In this document: piece by piece, positions 26,794-36,880 of the stretch | Position numbering within the stretch: the first letter of the stretch is position 1 | How the letters are laid out: each line of letters starts with the position of its first letter | Assembly (NCBI GenBank): GCA_963724825.1 | Contig: CAVRWT010000004.1 | Span: forward strand, 104,378-168,377 | DNA length: 64,000 bases | Source of the DNA: JALYNX01 sp963724825 | GTDB lineage: Bacteria; Actinomycetota; Acidimicrobiia; Spongiisociales; ZC4RG35 | Reading direction: 5' to 3' | Program-made: the position numbers and the translations under genes | The notes under the pieces: generated by a model | Database searches by the model: none | The model's input: the letters and a program-made list of their open reading frames with translations, nothing else | Told to the model about the DNA's origin: nothing

Positions 26794-28152
26794 TCACTCA
26801 GCGGCGTCAGAGATTGCTTCTGACATCGAGGGGTGGACCATGAGGGTCTCCACCAAAGTCCCGGCGGTAACCCGAGCCTGAACCGCCAGCGCCACGATCC
26901 CGATCAACTCCGAAGCCCGGTGTCCGACGATGGTGCCGCCAAGCACGACCCCGGTGGCCGGATCGGATGTCAGCTTCACAAACCCTCTCGTCACGTGTTG
27001 CAACACCGACCGTGCGTTGGAGGCGAATGGCACCTTCATGGTCCGGACCTTGCGGCCTGACGCGGCCGCATCCACGTCGACAAGTCCGACCGAAGCAATC
27101 TCCGGCTCGGTGAAGATGGCCTCAGGCACTTTGGAGTAGTCGAGTGGGGTGACGGGAAGGTCCAGCGCGTGGCGGGCGATCTTTCTCCCCTGCATCGAGG
27201 CGACCGAGCTAAGTGGCATCTGCCCGGTGACATCGCCGGCCGCGTAGATGTGCGGGACCGAACTGCGCTGGAAATCGTCGACGGTGATGTATCCCCCGTC
27301 GGAGGCAATCCCGGCCGCGTCGAGGTCGAGACCCTCGGTTAGTGGATAGGAGCCAACTGCGAGCAAGGCGTGCGAGCCGCTGATGGTTCTGCCGTCGTTG
27401 CAGGTGACCGAGATCCCATCGTCAGAGACCGCGATTTCCTCGGCGCGGGCTCCGATCACCAGCCGCACTCCGCGCTCCAGGAAGTCCTCCTCGAGCACGG
27501 CCGCGACCTCGGCGTCGCGATACGGCAGGATCTGCTGCCGTGACACCACCAGGCTCACCTTGGATCCAAGGCTCACGAAGATGTGGGTGAATTCGACCCC
27601 GGTCACCCCCGAGCCAATCACCACGATGTGCTCCGGCACCTCGTCGAGGAAATAGCTGTCCCTGGTGGTGAGAACCCGTTTGCCGTCGACTGGGGCCCAA
27701 TCCGGGACCCGGGGCGCCGATCCCGTGGACACCATCGCCATGTCGAAGGTGATCCGGCGCTCCCCACCCGGGGTGGAAACCGCCACCTCGTGATCGGACA
27801 CGAACCTGCCGGTGCCTTCGATCATGGTCACGCCCTGGGACTCGAGGAGCCTCACCCAATTCCGGTTGATGTCCCCGGTGATGACTTCGATGCGCTCGGA
27901 AAGGACCTTGGGATCGACCCGTCCCACCTCGGTCACAAAGCCAAGCTTGGCTGCATTGCGAATCGACGTGTGGCGTAGGGCACTTGCAGCCATGGTCTTT
28001 GAAGGGATGCAATCCCAAAGGTGAGCCGCCCCTCCGACGATGTCCTTCTCGATCAGGGTGACGCGGGCACCCTTCGAGGCCGCCGTAGTGGCGGCCTGGG
28101 TGCCGGCCGGCCCGCCGCCAATGATCAGCAAGTGAGTTCGGTTATCTGCCAT
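26794..28152 (-). CDS. LpdA-like NAD(P)H flavoprotein (quinone reductase type)
   Basis: A 452-residue FAD enzyme of the pyridine nucleotide-disulfide oxidoreductase family. It has the FAD-binding LLIIGGGPAGTQAA, the NAD(P) motif VVIGSGVTGVEF, the second FAD motif YAAGDVTG, and the dimerisation domain. The usual redox pair CxxxxC is not intact: the segment reads GGAAHLWDCIPSKTM, with only the second cysteine. Mycobacterial LpdA (Rv3303c) shows the same loss and acts as an NAD(P)H:quinone reductase rather than a lipoamide dehydrogenase, so I infer that activity. The C-terminal VHPSMSEAISDAA keeps the His-Glu-type motif in modified form. It lies 45 bases downstream of the mutase gene on the same strand. 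Confidence 0.82.
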   Translation of the reverse strand: MADNRTHLLIIGGGPAGTQAATTAASKGARVTLIEKDIVGGAAHLWDCIPSKTMAASALRHTSIRNAAKLGFVTEVGRVDPKVLSERIEVITGDINRNWVRLLESQGVTMIEGTGRFVSDHEVAVSTPGGERRITFDMAMVSTGSAPRVPDWAPVDGKRVLTTRDSYFLDEVPEHIVVIGSGVTGVEFTHIFVSLGSKVSLVVSRQQILPYRDAEVAAVLEEDFLERGVRLVIGARAEEIAVSDDGISVTCNDGRTISGSHALLAVGSYPLTEGLDLDAAGIASDGGYITVDDFQRSSVPHIYAAGDVTGQMPLSSVASMQGRKIARHALDLPVTPLDYSKVPEAIFTEPEIASVGLVDVDAAASGRKVRTMKVPFASNARSVLQHVTRGFVKLTSDPATGVVLGGTIVGHRASELIGIVALAVQARVTAGTLVETLMVHPSMSEAISDAAE

Positions 28153-28197
28153 TTGAATCGGTCGGGACGGTAACCGCCTCGAATAACGCCAGCGGAA

Positions 28198-29760
28198 TCA
28201 ACCGGGCCGATGGATTCCGAAGACCGTTCGGAGGCGATCCGAGATTTCACCGACGGTGGCCCCGGCCGCCAAGGCATCCTTCATGACGGGAAGGAGGTTG
28301 TGGTCCGTCCCCGCCTCGGCCTCCAGGTTGTCCAGCGCCAATCCAGTGGCGGCGCCGTCGCGCCCGGCACGCCAATCTCGCAGTCGGCTCTTCTGGCCTT
28401 CTTCCAATGCAGGGTCGATGTCGAGCACCGGAACCACCGCCTCGTCGCCCTCCTGGAATCGATTGACACCCACCACGACCGAAGTCGACTCCGACTGGCG
28501 CCTTGCCTCGACGTAGGCCGATTCCTCGATCTGAGCCTGCATCCAACCGTCTTCGATGGCGGCCACGGCACCTCCGAGCCCTTCGATCTTCTCGATCAGG
28601 TCGTCGGCCCTGGCCTCCAACTGATCGGTGAGGTATTCGACGAAGTAGGAGCCGGCCAGCGGATCGACGGTGTCGGCGACTCCGGTCTCGTATGCAATCA
28701 CCTGTTGGGTTCTCAATGCGAGAAGAGCCGACTCGTCGGTCGGCAGCCCCAGCGCCTCGTCGTAGGAATTGGTGTGCAACGACTGTGTCCCGCCCAGAAC
28801 CGAAGCCAGCGCCTGGAGGGTGGTGCGGACCACGTTGTTCAACGGTTGCTGGGCGGTGAGGGTCGATCCAGCGGTCTGGGTGTGAAAGCGCATGGCCCAG
28901 CTCCTCGGATCGGCGGCCCCGATCGTCTCCTTCATCAGCCGGGCCCAGATCCGGCGGGCCGCCCGGTACTTCGCCACTTCTTCGAAGAAGTTGTTGTGAC
29001 CGTTCCAGAAAAACGACAGCCGTGGAGCGAACTCATCCACATCCAAACCGGCGCCGATAGCCGCCCTGACGTACGCCAACCCATTGGCAATCGTGAAGGC
29101 CAGCTCCTGGGCAGCGGTGGCCCCGGCCTCCCTGATGTGATAGCCGCTGATGGAGATGGTGTTCCACTCCGGCATTTCGGACTGGGCGTACTCGAAGATG
29201 TCGGTGACGAGCCTCATCGACGGGCCAGGTGGGTAGATGTAGGTGCCGCGGGCCACGTACTCCTTGAGGATGTCGTTCTGAACCGTCCCCCTCAGCGAGG
29301 CGGGGGCGACGCCCTGTTCCTCGGCAACCAGTTGATAGAGCAGCAGGAGGATCGGGGCTGTGGCATTGATGGTCATCGAGGTCGAGACCTCGTCGAGCGG
29401 GATCCCATCCATGAGCCGACGCATGTCGTCGAGCGTGTCGATCGCTACCCCCACCTTGCCGACCTCGCCCTGAGCCAGCGGGTGGTCGGAGTCGAGGCCC
29501 ATCTGAGTTGGTAGGTCAAAGGCGACGCTCAGCCCTGTCTGGCCCGCCTCGAGAAGATCTCGAAACCGGCGATTGGTCTCCTCGGCGGTCCCAAATCCGG
29601 CGTACTGGCGCATGGTCCAGAGTCGGCCGCGATACATCGAGGAGTGGGCGCCTCGGGTGAACGGATACTGGCCCGGTGCTCCGATCCTCTCTGGATCTGC
29701 CGGCTGGTCGTAGAGGATGTCGACCTCGATGTCGCTGGTGGTGCGCCGGCTTTCATCCAT
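28198..29760 (-). CDS. Methylmalonyl-CoA mutase catalytic subunit without B12 domain
   Basis: A 520-residue acyl-CoA mutase barrel. YPFTRGAHSSMYRGRLWTMRQ is split here as YPFTRG and MYRGRLWTMRQYAG; with TGLSVAFDLPTQMG, LSFFWNGHNNFFEE and RFHTQTAGSTLTAQQP it forms the substrate channel. The roughly 130-residue C-terminal cobalamin-binding domain (DxHxxG) is absent and no such gene is in the window, so the partner subunit must be encoded elsewhere. With the carboxylase genes it would convert propionyl-CoA to succinyl-CoA. Related short mutases act on isobutyryl- or ethylmalonyl-type CoA esters, so the substrate is not certain. Divergent from the PBP gene. Confidence 0.88.
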   Translation of the reverse strand: MDESRRTTSDIEVDILYDQPADPERIGAPGQYPFTRGAHSSMYRGRLWTMRQYAGFGTAEETNRRFRDLLEAGQTGLSVAFDLPTQMGLDSDHPLAQGEVGKVGVAIDTLDDMRRLMDGIPLDEVSTSMTINATAPILLLLYQLVAEEQGVAPASLRGTVQNDILKEYVARGTYIYPPGPSMRLVTDIFEYAQSEMPEWNTISISGYHIREAGATAAQELAFTIANGLAYVRAAIGAGLDVDEFAPRLSFFWNGHNNFFEEVAKYRAARRIWARLMKETIGAADPRSWAMRFHTQTAGSTLTAQQPLNNVVRTTLQALASVLGGTQSLHTNSYDEALGLPTDESALLALRTQQVIAYETGVADTVDPLAGSYFVEYLTDQLEARADDLIEKIEGLGGAVAAIEDGWMQAQIEESAYVEARRQSESTSVVVGVNRFQEGDEAVVPVLDIDPALEEGQKSRLRDWRAGRDGAATGLALDNLEAEAGTDHNLLPVMKDALAAGATVGEISDRLRTVFGIHRPG

Positions 29761-29837
29761 GGTCGGGGTATCCTGACATCTCCCAAGGATCGTAGGTCGG
29801 GAACTCTCGCGACACCCGAGACGTCCAATCCCCCCAG

Positions 29838-32391
29838 ATGGCCAGGAAAGCTCTCATACATCAGATCGAGGCGCGGGAGCGTAGGGGCCGATGGTTCGGT
29901 GCCCTCGCCACGCTGCTCTCAATGTCCCTTCTCCTCGCGGGTTGGGTCGGCTTGTTCGCGTTCCTGGGTACCAACTCGGCTTACGGGACCTTCGAGAGCA
30001 TCAAGAAGGACTGGGTGCCCGATACCCGCTCCATGGAGCTCACCCTCCCCGACCTGAGCCGGGTGAGCAGGATCTACGCCGACTCAGGAGAGGTGCTGGC
30101 CGAGCTTCACGACGGTCGCAACTCCGAGCCCGTCCCCTACGAGGAAGTCCCTGAGGTTCTGGTTCACGCCATCCTCGCCGCCGAGGACTCCGAGTTCTTC
30201 GAGCACTCAGGCGTTGATTTCTCCGCCATCGTCTCCGCCGCGATCGACAACCTCATCTACGACACCACGAGAGGTGGGTCGACCATCACCCAGCAGGTTG
30301 TGAAGAACGCTTTCGTTGGCTCGGAGGTCAGCATCCGACGCAAGATCAACGAGGCCTTCGTGTCAGCGGAGTTGGAACGCCGCTTCCCCAAAGAGCGGAT
30401 CCTCGAGTACTACATGAACTCGGTCTACTTCGGGGCCGGCGCATATGGGGTCAAGACGGCGGCCGTCGAGTTCTTCGGCAAAGAGTTGAACCAGCTCGAC
30501 GTCAGCGAGGCCGCCACTCTTGCTGTCCTGGTGCGAAACCCTTCGCTCTACAACCCGCGTCGTCGACCGGAGATCACACTGGAGCGCCGCGACGACGTCA
30601 TCAGGGAGATGGAGCAGGACGGTTGGCTGACCACGGCCCAGGCCGACCACGCCGTGCAACAGCCGCTTGGGGTCATCGAGGCCCCGCTTCGACGCGGTGA
30701 GGCCGATCACGTGGTTGCCGAGGTCAAGCGCCAGCTGCTCAACAGCGACGAATTCGCATTCCTGGGCGCCACTCCGGAGGAGCGCAAGAAGGCGATATTC
30801 GGGTGCCCGGCCGATGACGTTGCCTGCGACGGCGGTGGCGGCCTCCAGGTCTTCACCACGATCGACCTCGGCCTGCAGAAGAAGGCCAACGAGATCCTCG
30901 CCTCCTGGATGCCACTGCCCGCCATACGAGCAGAACCTGGCCGCCTGCAAGGAGATCCTGCCGAACGAGACCGACACCTTCCTGGCGACTTACGCGGAGA
31001 CCCACTCCTGTGTCCCCACGGGCGCCATGACGATGGTGGACAACCACACCGGCGCCGTGAAGGTGATGGCCTCGGGCCTCCCCTTTGAGTTCTCGCAGTT
31101 CGACCTTGCGGTTCAGGGCCGACGCAACCCGGGATCTTCCTTCAAGCCTTTCGGCCTCGTTGCCGCCTTGGAGCAGGGTTACACGATGGGTCACACCTGG
31201 AGTGGCGCGAGCCCGATCGAGATCCAGTGCCCGTTCCCCTGTGCCCCGAACGGGTCCAACATCTGGACGGTTCACAACGCCGGATCTTCCTACGGGGTCA
31301 TCACGCTGGAGCAGGCGACCTACAACTCGGTCAACGCGGTCTACGCGCAACTCTCACTGGAAGTAGGGCCGGAGAACATCGTCAACGTTGCCAAGAGCAT
31401 GGGCATCGACGAGTCCCCGCTCGAGCCGGTGCTGTCGATCGTGCTCGGCAGCTCCGCAGTGAGCACCCTGGAGATGGCCAACGCATATTCCAACTTCGCC
31501 ACCGACGGGCTTCACGCCAATGACTACGTCATCTCGAAGATCCTCGATGGCTCGGGCAATGTCATCTACGAGCACGAGATCGAGCAGACACAGGTGGCCG
31601 ATCCTGCGATCTTCGCTGCCGCCCATCGAGCACTCCGCAAGGTGCCAACCGGTTCGGGAACCGCCCCCAACGCCAACATCGGCCGTCCCCAGGGCGGGAA
31701 GACCGGGACCCATCAGAGCTACCTCGACGCCTGGTACGTCGGATACACGCCCGAGTACAGCACCGCGGTCTGGGTCGGATACGAAGCCCAGCAGGTTCCA
31801 TTGACCAACGTCGTCATCAATGGACAGCGTTACGCCAAGGTGTTCGGGGGCTCGGTGCCGGCCCCGATCTGGGCCGAATTCATGACGTATGTCATGAAGG
31901 ACCTCCCGGTCACTGACTTCCCACCCGAGCCGTCCAACATCGAGAAGTACCTGATTCCTCCACCGACCCAGGTCCCGTCCGTCGTGGGCCTCGAGCAGTC
32001 CGAAGCCGAGTCCCGCCTGCGCGATGCGAAGTTGAACGCAGACGTCGTCGAGATCGCCTCCCTCGAGCCTGCCGGGATGGTCATCAATCAGAGTGTCGAG
32101 CCTGGATCAACAGTGCGTCAGGGCTCGGTGATCACCATCTGGGTCTCGACCGGGGAGACTCCCGTTGGCGACATGCCCTCCTTGATCGGGATGACCGTCG
32201 AGGATGCACTCGAGGCGATCCGGGACTTCGAGTTGGAAACCGGTGTCAAGCTGAGCCTGGTCCAACAGAAGACTGATGTCACCGATGCGTCACAAGTCGA
32301 TCGCATCGTCAGCACCAACCCCGCACCCGGAGATCATGTCGAGGGGACGGTTCAACTGATCGTCTTCGTGGGGCAGCTGGCGAGCCCGTAG
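29838..32391 (+). CDS. Class A penicillin-binding protein with two PASTA domains (frameshift near 30920)
   Basis: A bifunctional peptidoglycan synthase. From 29838: a basic cytoplasmic tail, one membrane helix (about 20-45), then the GT51 transglycosylase domain with AAEDSEFFEHSGVD, GGSTITQQVVKN and ERRFPKERILEYYMNSVYFG. The frame breaks after LASWMPLP near 30920 and resumes as PYEQNLAACKEILP. The transpeptidase domain has the SxxK serine in NPGSSFKP, SVN, and KTG in GGKTGTHQS. Two PASTA repeats follow (VPSVVGLEQSEAESRL and MPSLIGMTVEDALEAI). Joined length is about 850 residues. All catalytic motifs survive, so an assembly indel is more likely than decay. Cysteines near the break (GCPADDVACD, NLAACK, HSC) may form disulfides outside the cell. 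Confidence 0.9.
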
Positions 32392-32461
32392 GCATCTGTC
32401 GGCGCCGCGGCCATCCTCATCGTCGTCCCAACGCAATCTTTCGCGCCCTCATCTACGACTC

Positions 32462-32491
32462 TTGACGATACTTGACGTTCTTCTGTAGAAC
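32462..32491 (+). promoter_or_regulatory. Putative sigma70-type promoter, leaderless
   Basis: TTGACG (32462-32467), an 18-base spacer and TAGAAC (32486-32491) precede the ATG at 32499 by 7 bases, which would give a leaderless mRNA. A second TTGACG at 32472-32477 arises from a 10-base direct repeat. Confidence 0.5.
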
Positions 32492-32498
32492 TCGACAA

Positions 32499-33011
32499 AT
32501 GAGAACCGAAGTGCCCGGGAGTGGTCGAGATGCACGTCCTCCGCATCGGCAGGCCTTGGGGCTCTCGGGTGCTTCGGTCCGCCCGACTGCACGGGTTAGG
32601 CCGGTCGTCCCGGTGCGGCTCGAGTCATCTGCCGCCCGATTCGCCCCGACCGATCCCTATGTCCGCAGGTTCTGGGTAGCCGCCATCGGATCTGCCGCCG
32701 TTGCCGAGCTGCTCCGCCTGGTGCGAGCGGCCGAAAAGGGGGAGGGAGTGCGGCTACCCAGATATCTCCCGAGCCTGATACGCACTGGCCTCGTCAAAGC
32801 AGACAGTGGTGGTCTCGTGGTCTTGGACCATGTTCCCCCGGTCCCCAAGAGTCTCCTCTGGCGATTCCCACCGAGTCTTGCTGCCGACCACAGTCGTTGG
32901 CTGGGCCTACCTCCGCACCGCGAGCCCGGCCATGAGAGCAAGGGCGACAGCTTCGCCAATGACAAAGGCGACCGCGACCCGAACGTCAGGCTCACCACCG
33001 AGGACCAATAG
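32499..33011 (+). CDS. Conserved-looking hypothetical protein
   Basis: A frame of 170 residues from the ATG at 32499. The first 45 residues are Arg/Pro-rich. The middle, from about FAPTDPYVRRFWVAAIG through LPSLIRTGLVKADSGGLVVLDHVPP to FPPSLAADHSRWLG, looks like a folded alpha/beta domain and resembles small actinobacterial hypothetical proteins. A good promoter precedes it. The last 105 bases overlap the convergent flippase gene and read as low-quality sequence, so the true stop may lie earlier through an indel near 32900. Function unknown. Confidence 0.5.
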   Translation: MRTEVPGSGRDARPPHRQALGLSGASVRPTARVRPVVPVRLESSAARFAPTDPYVRRFWVAAIGSAAVAELLRLVRAAEKGEGVRLPRYLPSLIRTGLVKADSGGLVVLDHVPPVPKSLLWRFPPSLAADHSRWLGLPPHREPGHESKGDSFANDKGDRDPNVRLTTEDQ

Positions 33012-34127
33012 GGCGGCAACTCCAGCCAAGAGGCCCCCGAGCCATGCGGCGCTGAGTCTCGAGGTTCGTGCTTCGGCCACCAGGATCTGACCCGTGATCT
33101 GGGCTGCGGACGCAGCCATCATCCCAGCGGCCGTAAACATGGCGACGGTCTGCGACGGGGCAAAGGCCTCACCGAAGAGGAGCCCGACAACCTGGGGCCC
33201 GACGAACCAACCGACCAGGCCACCGAGCACTGCGAGTCCGGCTCCCCCGACCACAACGTTGCGAGCGATGTGTGACAGCCGACTCCGATCATCGTCGTGT
33301 GCCAGACCGACCAGGTAGGGAAGGATTCGCCCCTGAAGGGCGAAGATGAGCGTGAGCGGGGCCCTGAAGAGGGTGAAGGTGACGAAGACCACTGACACCA
33401 GTGCAGGGCTCGCCCCGAGAGCTGCCACTGCGATTGGTGCTGCTCCGAGGAGCACCTGAGAGGAGGCGGTGCCGCCGACGTAGCCACCGAGGAACTTGGA
33501 TGCTCGGGTCGCTGGAGCCTGGCGCAGACCAGTGTCACGGCGCCACCATCTCATCCCGACCACCGAGAAGCCGCCGAGCACCATGGCCCAACCAAGCGAT
33601 TCGGCTGTTGCCGCCAGCTGGATGGCGACGATGCCGGCAGCCAACCTGGCCACCGTCTCGACGATCAGCACCCATCCGACTCCGGTGAACAATCTCCTCC
33701 CGGCCAGGACGCCCTTGGCGACGAACAGGAGGGCATACCCAACCATCAGAAGCACTATCTGCAGGACGTATTGCCAGCTGCCCTCAAAGAAGCGATCCAG
33801 CGTGAAGATCACATAGCCGGCGCCCAGCGCTGACCCAATGGCCGCCATGGCCCCAGCTGCTTTCAAATCTGCCGGAATCGCCTTGCGTCCCGATGCCACT
33901 TCCCGGGTCACGTACTGCTCGACCGGGACCAAGAGCACCGTCGCCAGGATGAAGAACAACGTCCACAGCAAGCTGATCGGAGCGAAGGCGTGCTCCCCCA
34001 GGGCGCGAGCGCCGTAGGCCTGAAACACATAGGCGCCCACGGATCCGATCAGGCCTCCGGCCACCATGAAGGTGGTACCGGGAGCCCGAAACCCCCTCCG
34101 CTCGGTCTCGATCACCGCGCGACTCAA
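32907..34127 (-). CDS. Polysaccharide flippase-like (MOP/Wzx) membrane protein
   Basis: A 406-residue protein with about 11-12 membrane helices evenly spaced through its length and few charged residues in the helices, typical of the MOP exporter superfamily (Wzx/MurJ/RfbX). The N-terminal part, TFMVAGGLIGSVGAYVFQAYGARALGEHAFAP split at natural loops, matches the usual polysaccharide-biosynthesis-protein start. It would flip a lipid-linked glycan across the membrane. Its start overlaps the end of the sugar phosphotransferase gene by 4 bases, so initiation and export of the polymer are encoded as one unit. At 406 residues it is slightly shorter than most Wzx proteins. Confidence 0.78.
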   Translation of the reverse strand: MSRAVIETERRGFRAPGTTFMVAGGLIGSVGAYVFQAYGARALGEHAFAPISLLWTLFFILATVLLVPVEQYVTREVASGRKAIPADLKAAGAMAAIGSALGAGYVIFTLDRFFEGSWQYVLQIVLLMVGYALLFVAKGVLAGRRLFTGVGWVLIVETVARLAAGIVAIQLAATAESLGWAMVLGGFSVVGMRWWRRDTGLRQAPATRASKFLGGYVGGTASSQVLLGAAPIAVAALGASPALVSVVFVTFTLFRAPLTLIFALQGRILPYLVGLAHDDDRSRLSHIARNVVVGGAGLAVLGGLVGWFVGPQVVGLLFGEAFAPSQTVAMFTAAGMMAASAAQITGQILVAEARTSRLSAAWLGGLLAGVAALLVLGGEPDVRVAVAFVIGEAVALALMAGLAVRR

Positions 34128-35407
34128 CGAGCGCCGGCCCCGGTGAGGACCGTCCAGACGCTCTTCCAGAGCACGCTGATGTCCATCACAGGGGACATGT
34201 GCTTGATGTAGTAGAGGTCATAGGTCAACTTTTCGATCGTGTCCGCTTGATCATCGGCATATCGGTAATTGACCTGAGCCCAGCCTGTGATGCCGGGTCG
34301 CACCAGATGACGGTGCCCGTAGAAGGGGATCTGCTGTCGGAAGGTCTCCGCAAAGGAAACCTGCTCGGCTCGAGGGCCGACGAGGCTCATCTCGCCCTTG
34401 AGCACGTTCCACAGCTGGGGGATCTCATCGAGGCGGGATTTGCGCATGATTCGCCCTCCCCGGATCAAACGCTGATCGTCTTCAGTGGCGAACTGCGGCC
34501 CGTCTTTCTCTGCTTCGAGGATCATCGTTCGGAACTTGAACATCGTGAACGGCGCTCCCTCATGGCCGACCCGCTCTTGCTTGAAGATGGCTGGGCCCGG
34601 CGAGGCAACCTTCACATAGAGGCCTACAAGGGTCCCGAGGGCGATCCAAAGCGGGGCGGTGATCGCCGTGATTACGACATCGAAGACCCTCTTCCCGGGC
34701 AGCCATGGTGCGACCGCGAGGAGCGGCGCCGAGATCTCCCACCCTTCAGCCAGGTGGACCAAGGGCACCCGGCCGGTGTGCTCCTCATAGATGGAGGTGA
34801 ACGGTCGAATCGTGTAGCCGGCGACGTCACACGACGACAAATATTGAGCGACGCGCTCTGAGAGGACGGCTCTAAGGTCGACAGCGAGGGTCACATCTCG
34901 ATCGGGGAGCTCGGTCGGGCCATCGAAGGTTGGATCGAGGACCCAAACCACGTCGGCGTGAGGTGAAGCCACCAGGTCCTCCGCCAGTTGCTTCTCCCCA
35001 GTGATCAGGCCGATGCGCTCCGTCCAGGGCCGGCGCCGCCTCACGATTCGGTGGGCGGTGGCCAAGACCAGCCATCCCATGCCGGTGAGAATCAGGAACA
35101 TTCGTGAGTAGTAGGCCTCCCTGAACAGCACCAAGAACAGGGCGGTAATGGCGGTGGTACCGAAAAAGATCGCAAACATCCGCCCATAGCTGGGTCGCGG
35201 GACCCCGTGCCCCGACATGCGGGCGGTGGCGAATGACATCAGGGTCATCGCTGCCATCTGGATGACGACCATCGGCAATACCTGATTCCCGAGCAAGGAA
35301 TTCCAAGGGAGCCAGGTGTCGTAGACCACCTGGGAGGCAAAGATCGCCGCAACGGCGTAAGCGGCGAGATCGGTGAGACTGGACGAGATCAGGAACCGGC
35401 TGCGCAC
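34124..35407 (-). CDS. Polyprenyl-phosphate sugar-1-phosphate transferase (WbaP/CpsE type)
   Basis: A 427-residue initiating transferase that loads the first sugar-1-phosphate onto undecaprenyl phosphate. The N-terminal half has four membrane helices (about 10-125) and a soluble middle domain. The C-terminal bacterial sugar transferase domain (about 240-420) has KRVFDVVI, SPGPAIFKQERVG, FKFRTM, the catalytic LDEIPQLWNVLKG, MSLVGPR and VRPGITGWAQVNYRY, all conserved. It overlaps the flippase gene by 4 bases. Together with the glycosyltransferases to the right it defines the start of a Wzx-type polymer pathway. Confidence 0.92.
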   Translation of the reverse strand: MRSRFLISSSLTDLAAYAVAAIFASQVVYDTWLPWNSLLGNQVLPMVVIQMAAMTLMSFATARMSGHGVPRPSYGRMFAIFFGTTAITALFLVLFREAYYSRMFLILTGMGWLVLATAHRIVRRRRPWTERIGLITGEKQLAEDLVASPHADVVWVLDPTFDGPTELPDRDVTLAVDLRAVLSERVAQYLSSCDVAGYTIRPFTSIYEEHTGRVPLVHLAEGWEISAPLLAVAPWLPGKRVFDVVITAITAPLWIALGTLVGLYVKVASPGPAIFKQERVGHEGAPFTMFKFRTMILEAEKDGPQFATEDDQRLIRGGRIMRKSRLDEIPQLWNVLKGEMSLVGPRAEQVSFAETFRQQIPFYGHRHLVRPGITGWAQVNYRYADDQADTIEKLTYDLYYIKHMSPVMDISVLWKSVWTVLTGAGAR

Positions 35408-35438
35408 GATTCCTGATGCTAGGTAGCCGATCGGGCTT

Positions 35439-36874
35439 CTACACCGACTCGCTCATGGCTCTGGCCACCTCGATCAGGGTTCGGGTCCCGAATCCCGACG
35501 CTCCCTTGACCTGCTCCCCAGCCGTCTCCCGGGCACGGGCCGGACCGGCGATGTCCAGATGGGCCCATGGCCCCTCGCCGGCGTACTCGGAGAGAAAGAC
35601 GGCGGCCGCGATCGCGCCTCCGTAGCGACTAGCCGTGACGTTCTTGATGTCGGCGATGTCGGAGTCGAGCTGCTTGCGATACTCCTTGAACAGCGGCAAT
35701 TCCCAGAAGTACTCCCCCGCCCTGGACGCGGCGGCCAGTACTTGACCGGCGACTGTCGCAGCTCGAGCCGAAGACCGCCGCAATGCGGTCACCGAGGGCC
35801 ACCCGGGCGGCGCCAGTCAGAGTCGCAACGTCGATCACGAGATCAGGCTCGTAGCGAGCAATGACCCCAAGCCCGTCGGCGAGGATGAGACGACCCTCCG
35901 CATCGGTGTTGAGGACTTCGATGGTCGGCCCCGAGATCGGGCGCAACACATCGCCGGGGCGGGTGGCGCTGCCCCCGACGGCGTTGTCGGTCAGAGGCAT
36001 CACCGCAGTCACTCTCACCGGCAAGCCGAGTCGAGCGATTCCAATCACTGCCGCGGCGACGACGGCCGCACCGGACATGTCGTCCTTCATCTCCTCCATG
36101 AAAGGGGCGGTCTTGATCGACAGGCCGCCGGTGTCGAACGTGATCCCCTTCCCGACCAAGCCCAGGTGGGAAGTCGCGCCCTCAGGCTGGTATTCGAGGA
36201 CCACAAAACTCGGGCTTCGATCCGATCCGGCGGCCACTCCCAGCAGGGCACCGAGCTTCTCGTCGGTTATGCGCTTCACGTCCCATACTTCGTGGGCCAC
36301 GCCCGCTTCTCCGGCAGCGGTGGCGATCGAAGCGGCCAGGGTCTCAGGGGCCAGGTCCAGTGCGGGGGTGTTGACCCAATCCCGAGCCAGGTTGGTCACT
36401 TCGGCGCCGATCACGGCATCGGCGACCTCCGCTGCATCGGCATCGATCAACTCGAAGATCTGGACCGGTGAGGCTTCGCCCGTCGTCTTGTAGTCGCGGT
36501 ACTCATAGCCACCAAGCAGGGCTCCTTCGACGACTGCCCTGGCCGCGCCATCGATCGGCACCTGATTCAGCGAGGTCACCGCTCGGAGGGTCTTGACGAC
36601 GCGGATTCCGTTCCCCACCGCGGTGCGAATCGCCTCGAAACTCGCCTCCTCGCCGACGCCGAGCAGAACCAGTCCTGCCGCAGTGTCATGGGGCAGGACG
36701 ACGACCTGACCGGCCTTGCCCTCGAACTTTGCCAGGTCCAGAAGCCTCGAGTCAACGCTGGCGACAGTCTCCTCGCTGCCTGGCAGCGGCTCACGGTCCG
36801 ACAAGACTGCCCGCGATCAGCGTCGCCCCAGTCAGGTCCACGTCCGCCGCTGCGATGTTGATCTCCAAGTCCAT
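35439..36874 (-). CDS. pepA: Leucyl aminopeptidase, M17 (frameshifts near 36806 and 35770)
   Basis: A cytosolic di-zinc aminopeptidase. The N-terminus, MDLEINIAAADVDLTGATLIAG from the ATG at 36874 (22 residues, split as MDLEINIAAAD and VDLTGATLIAG), shifts near 36806 into SDREPLPGSEETVAS. The core continues through GKGITFDTGGLSIK and MKDDMSGAA, which hold metal ligands, and the M17 signature NTDAEGRLILADGLG. After RIAAVFGSS near 35770 it shifts again into ARAATVAGQVLAAASRAGEYFWELPLF and ends at 35439. Joined length is about 478 residues, normal for PepA. Two separate indels in a housekeeping enzyme with intact motifs point to assembly error. Confidence 0.88.
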
Positions 36875-36880
36875 TTCCTT

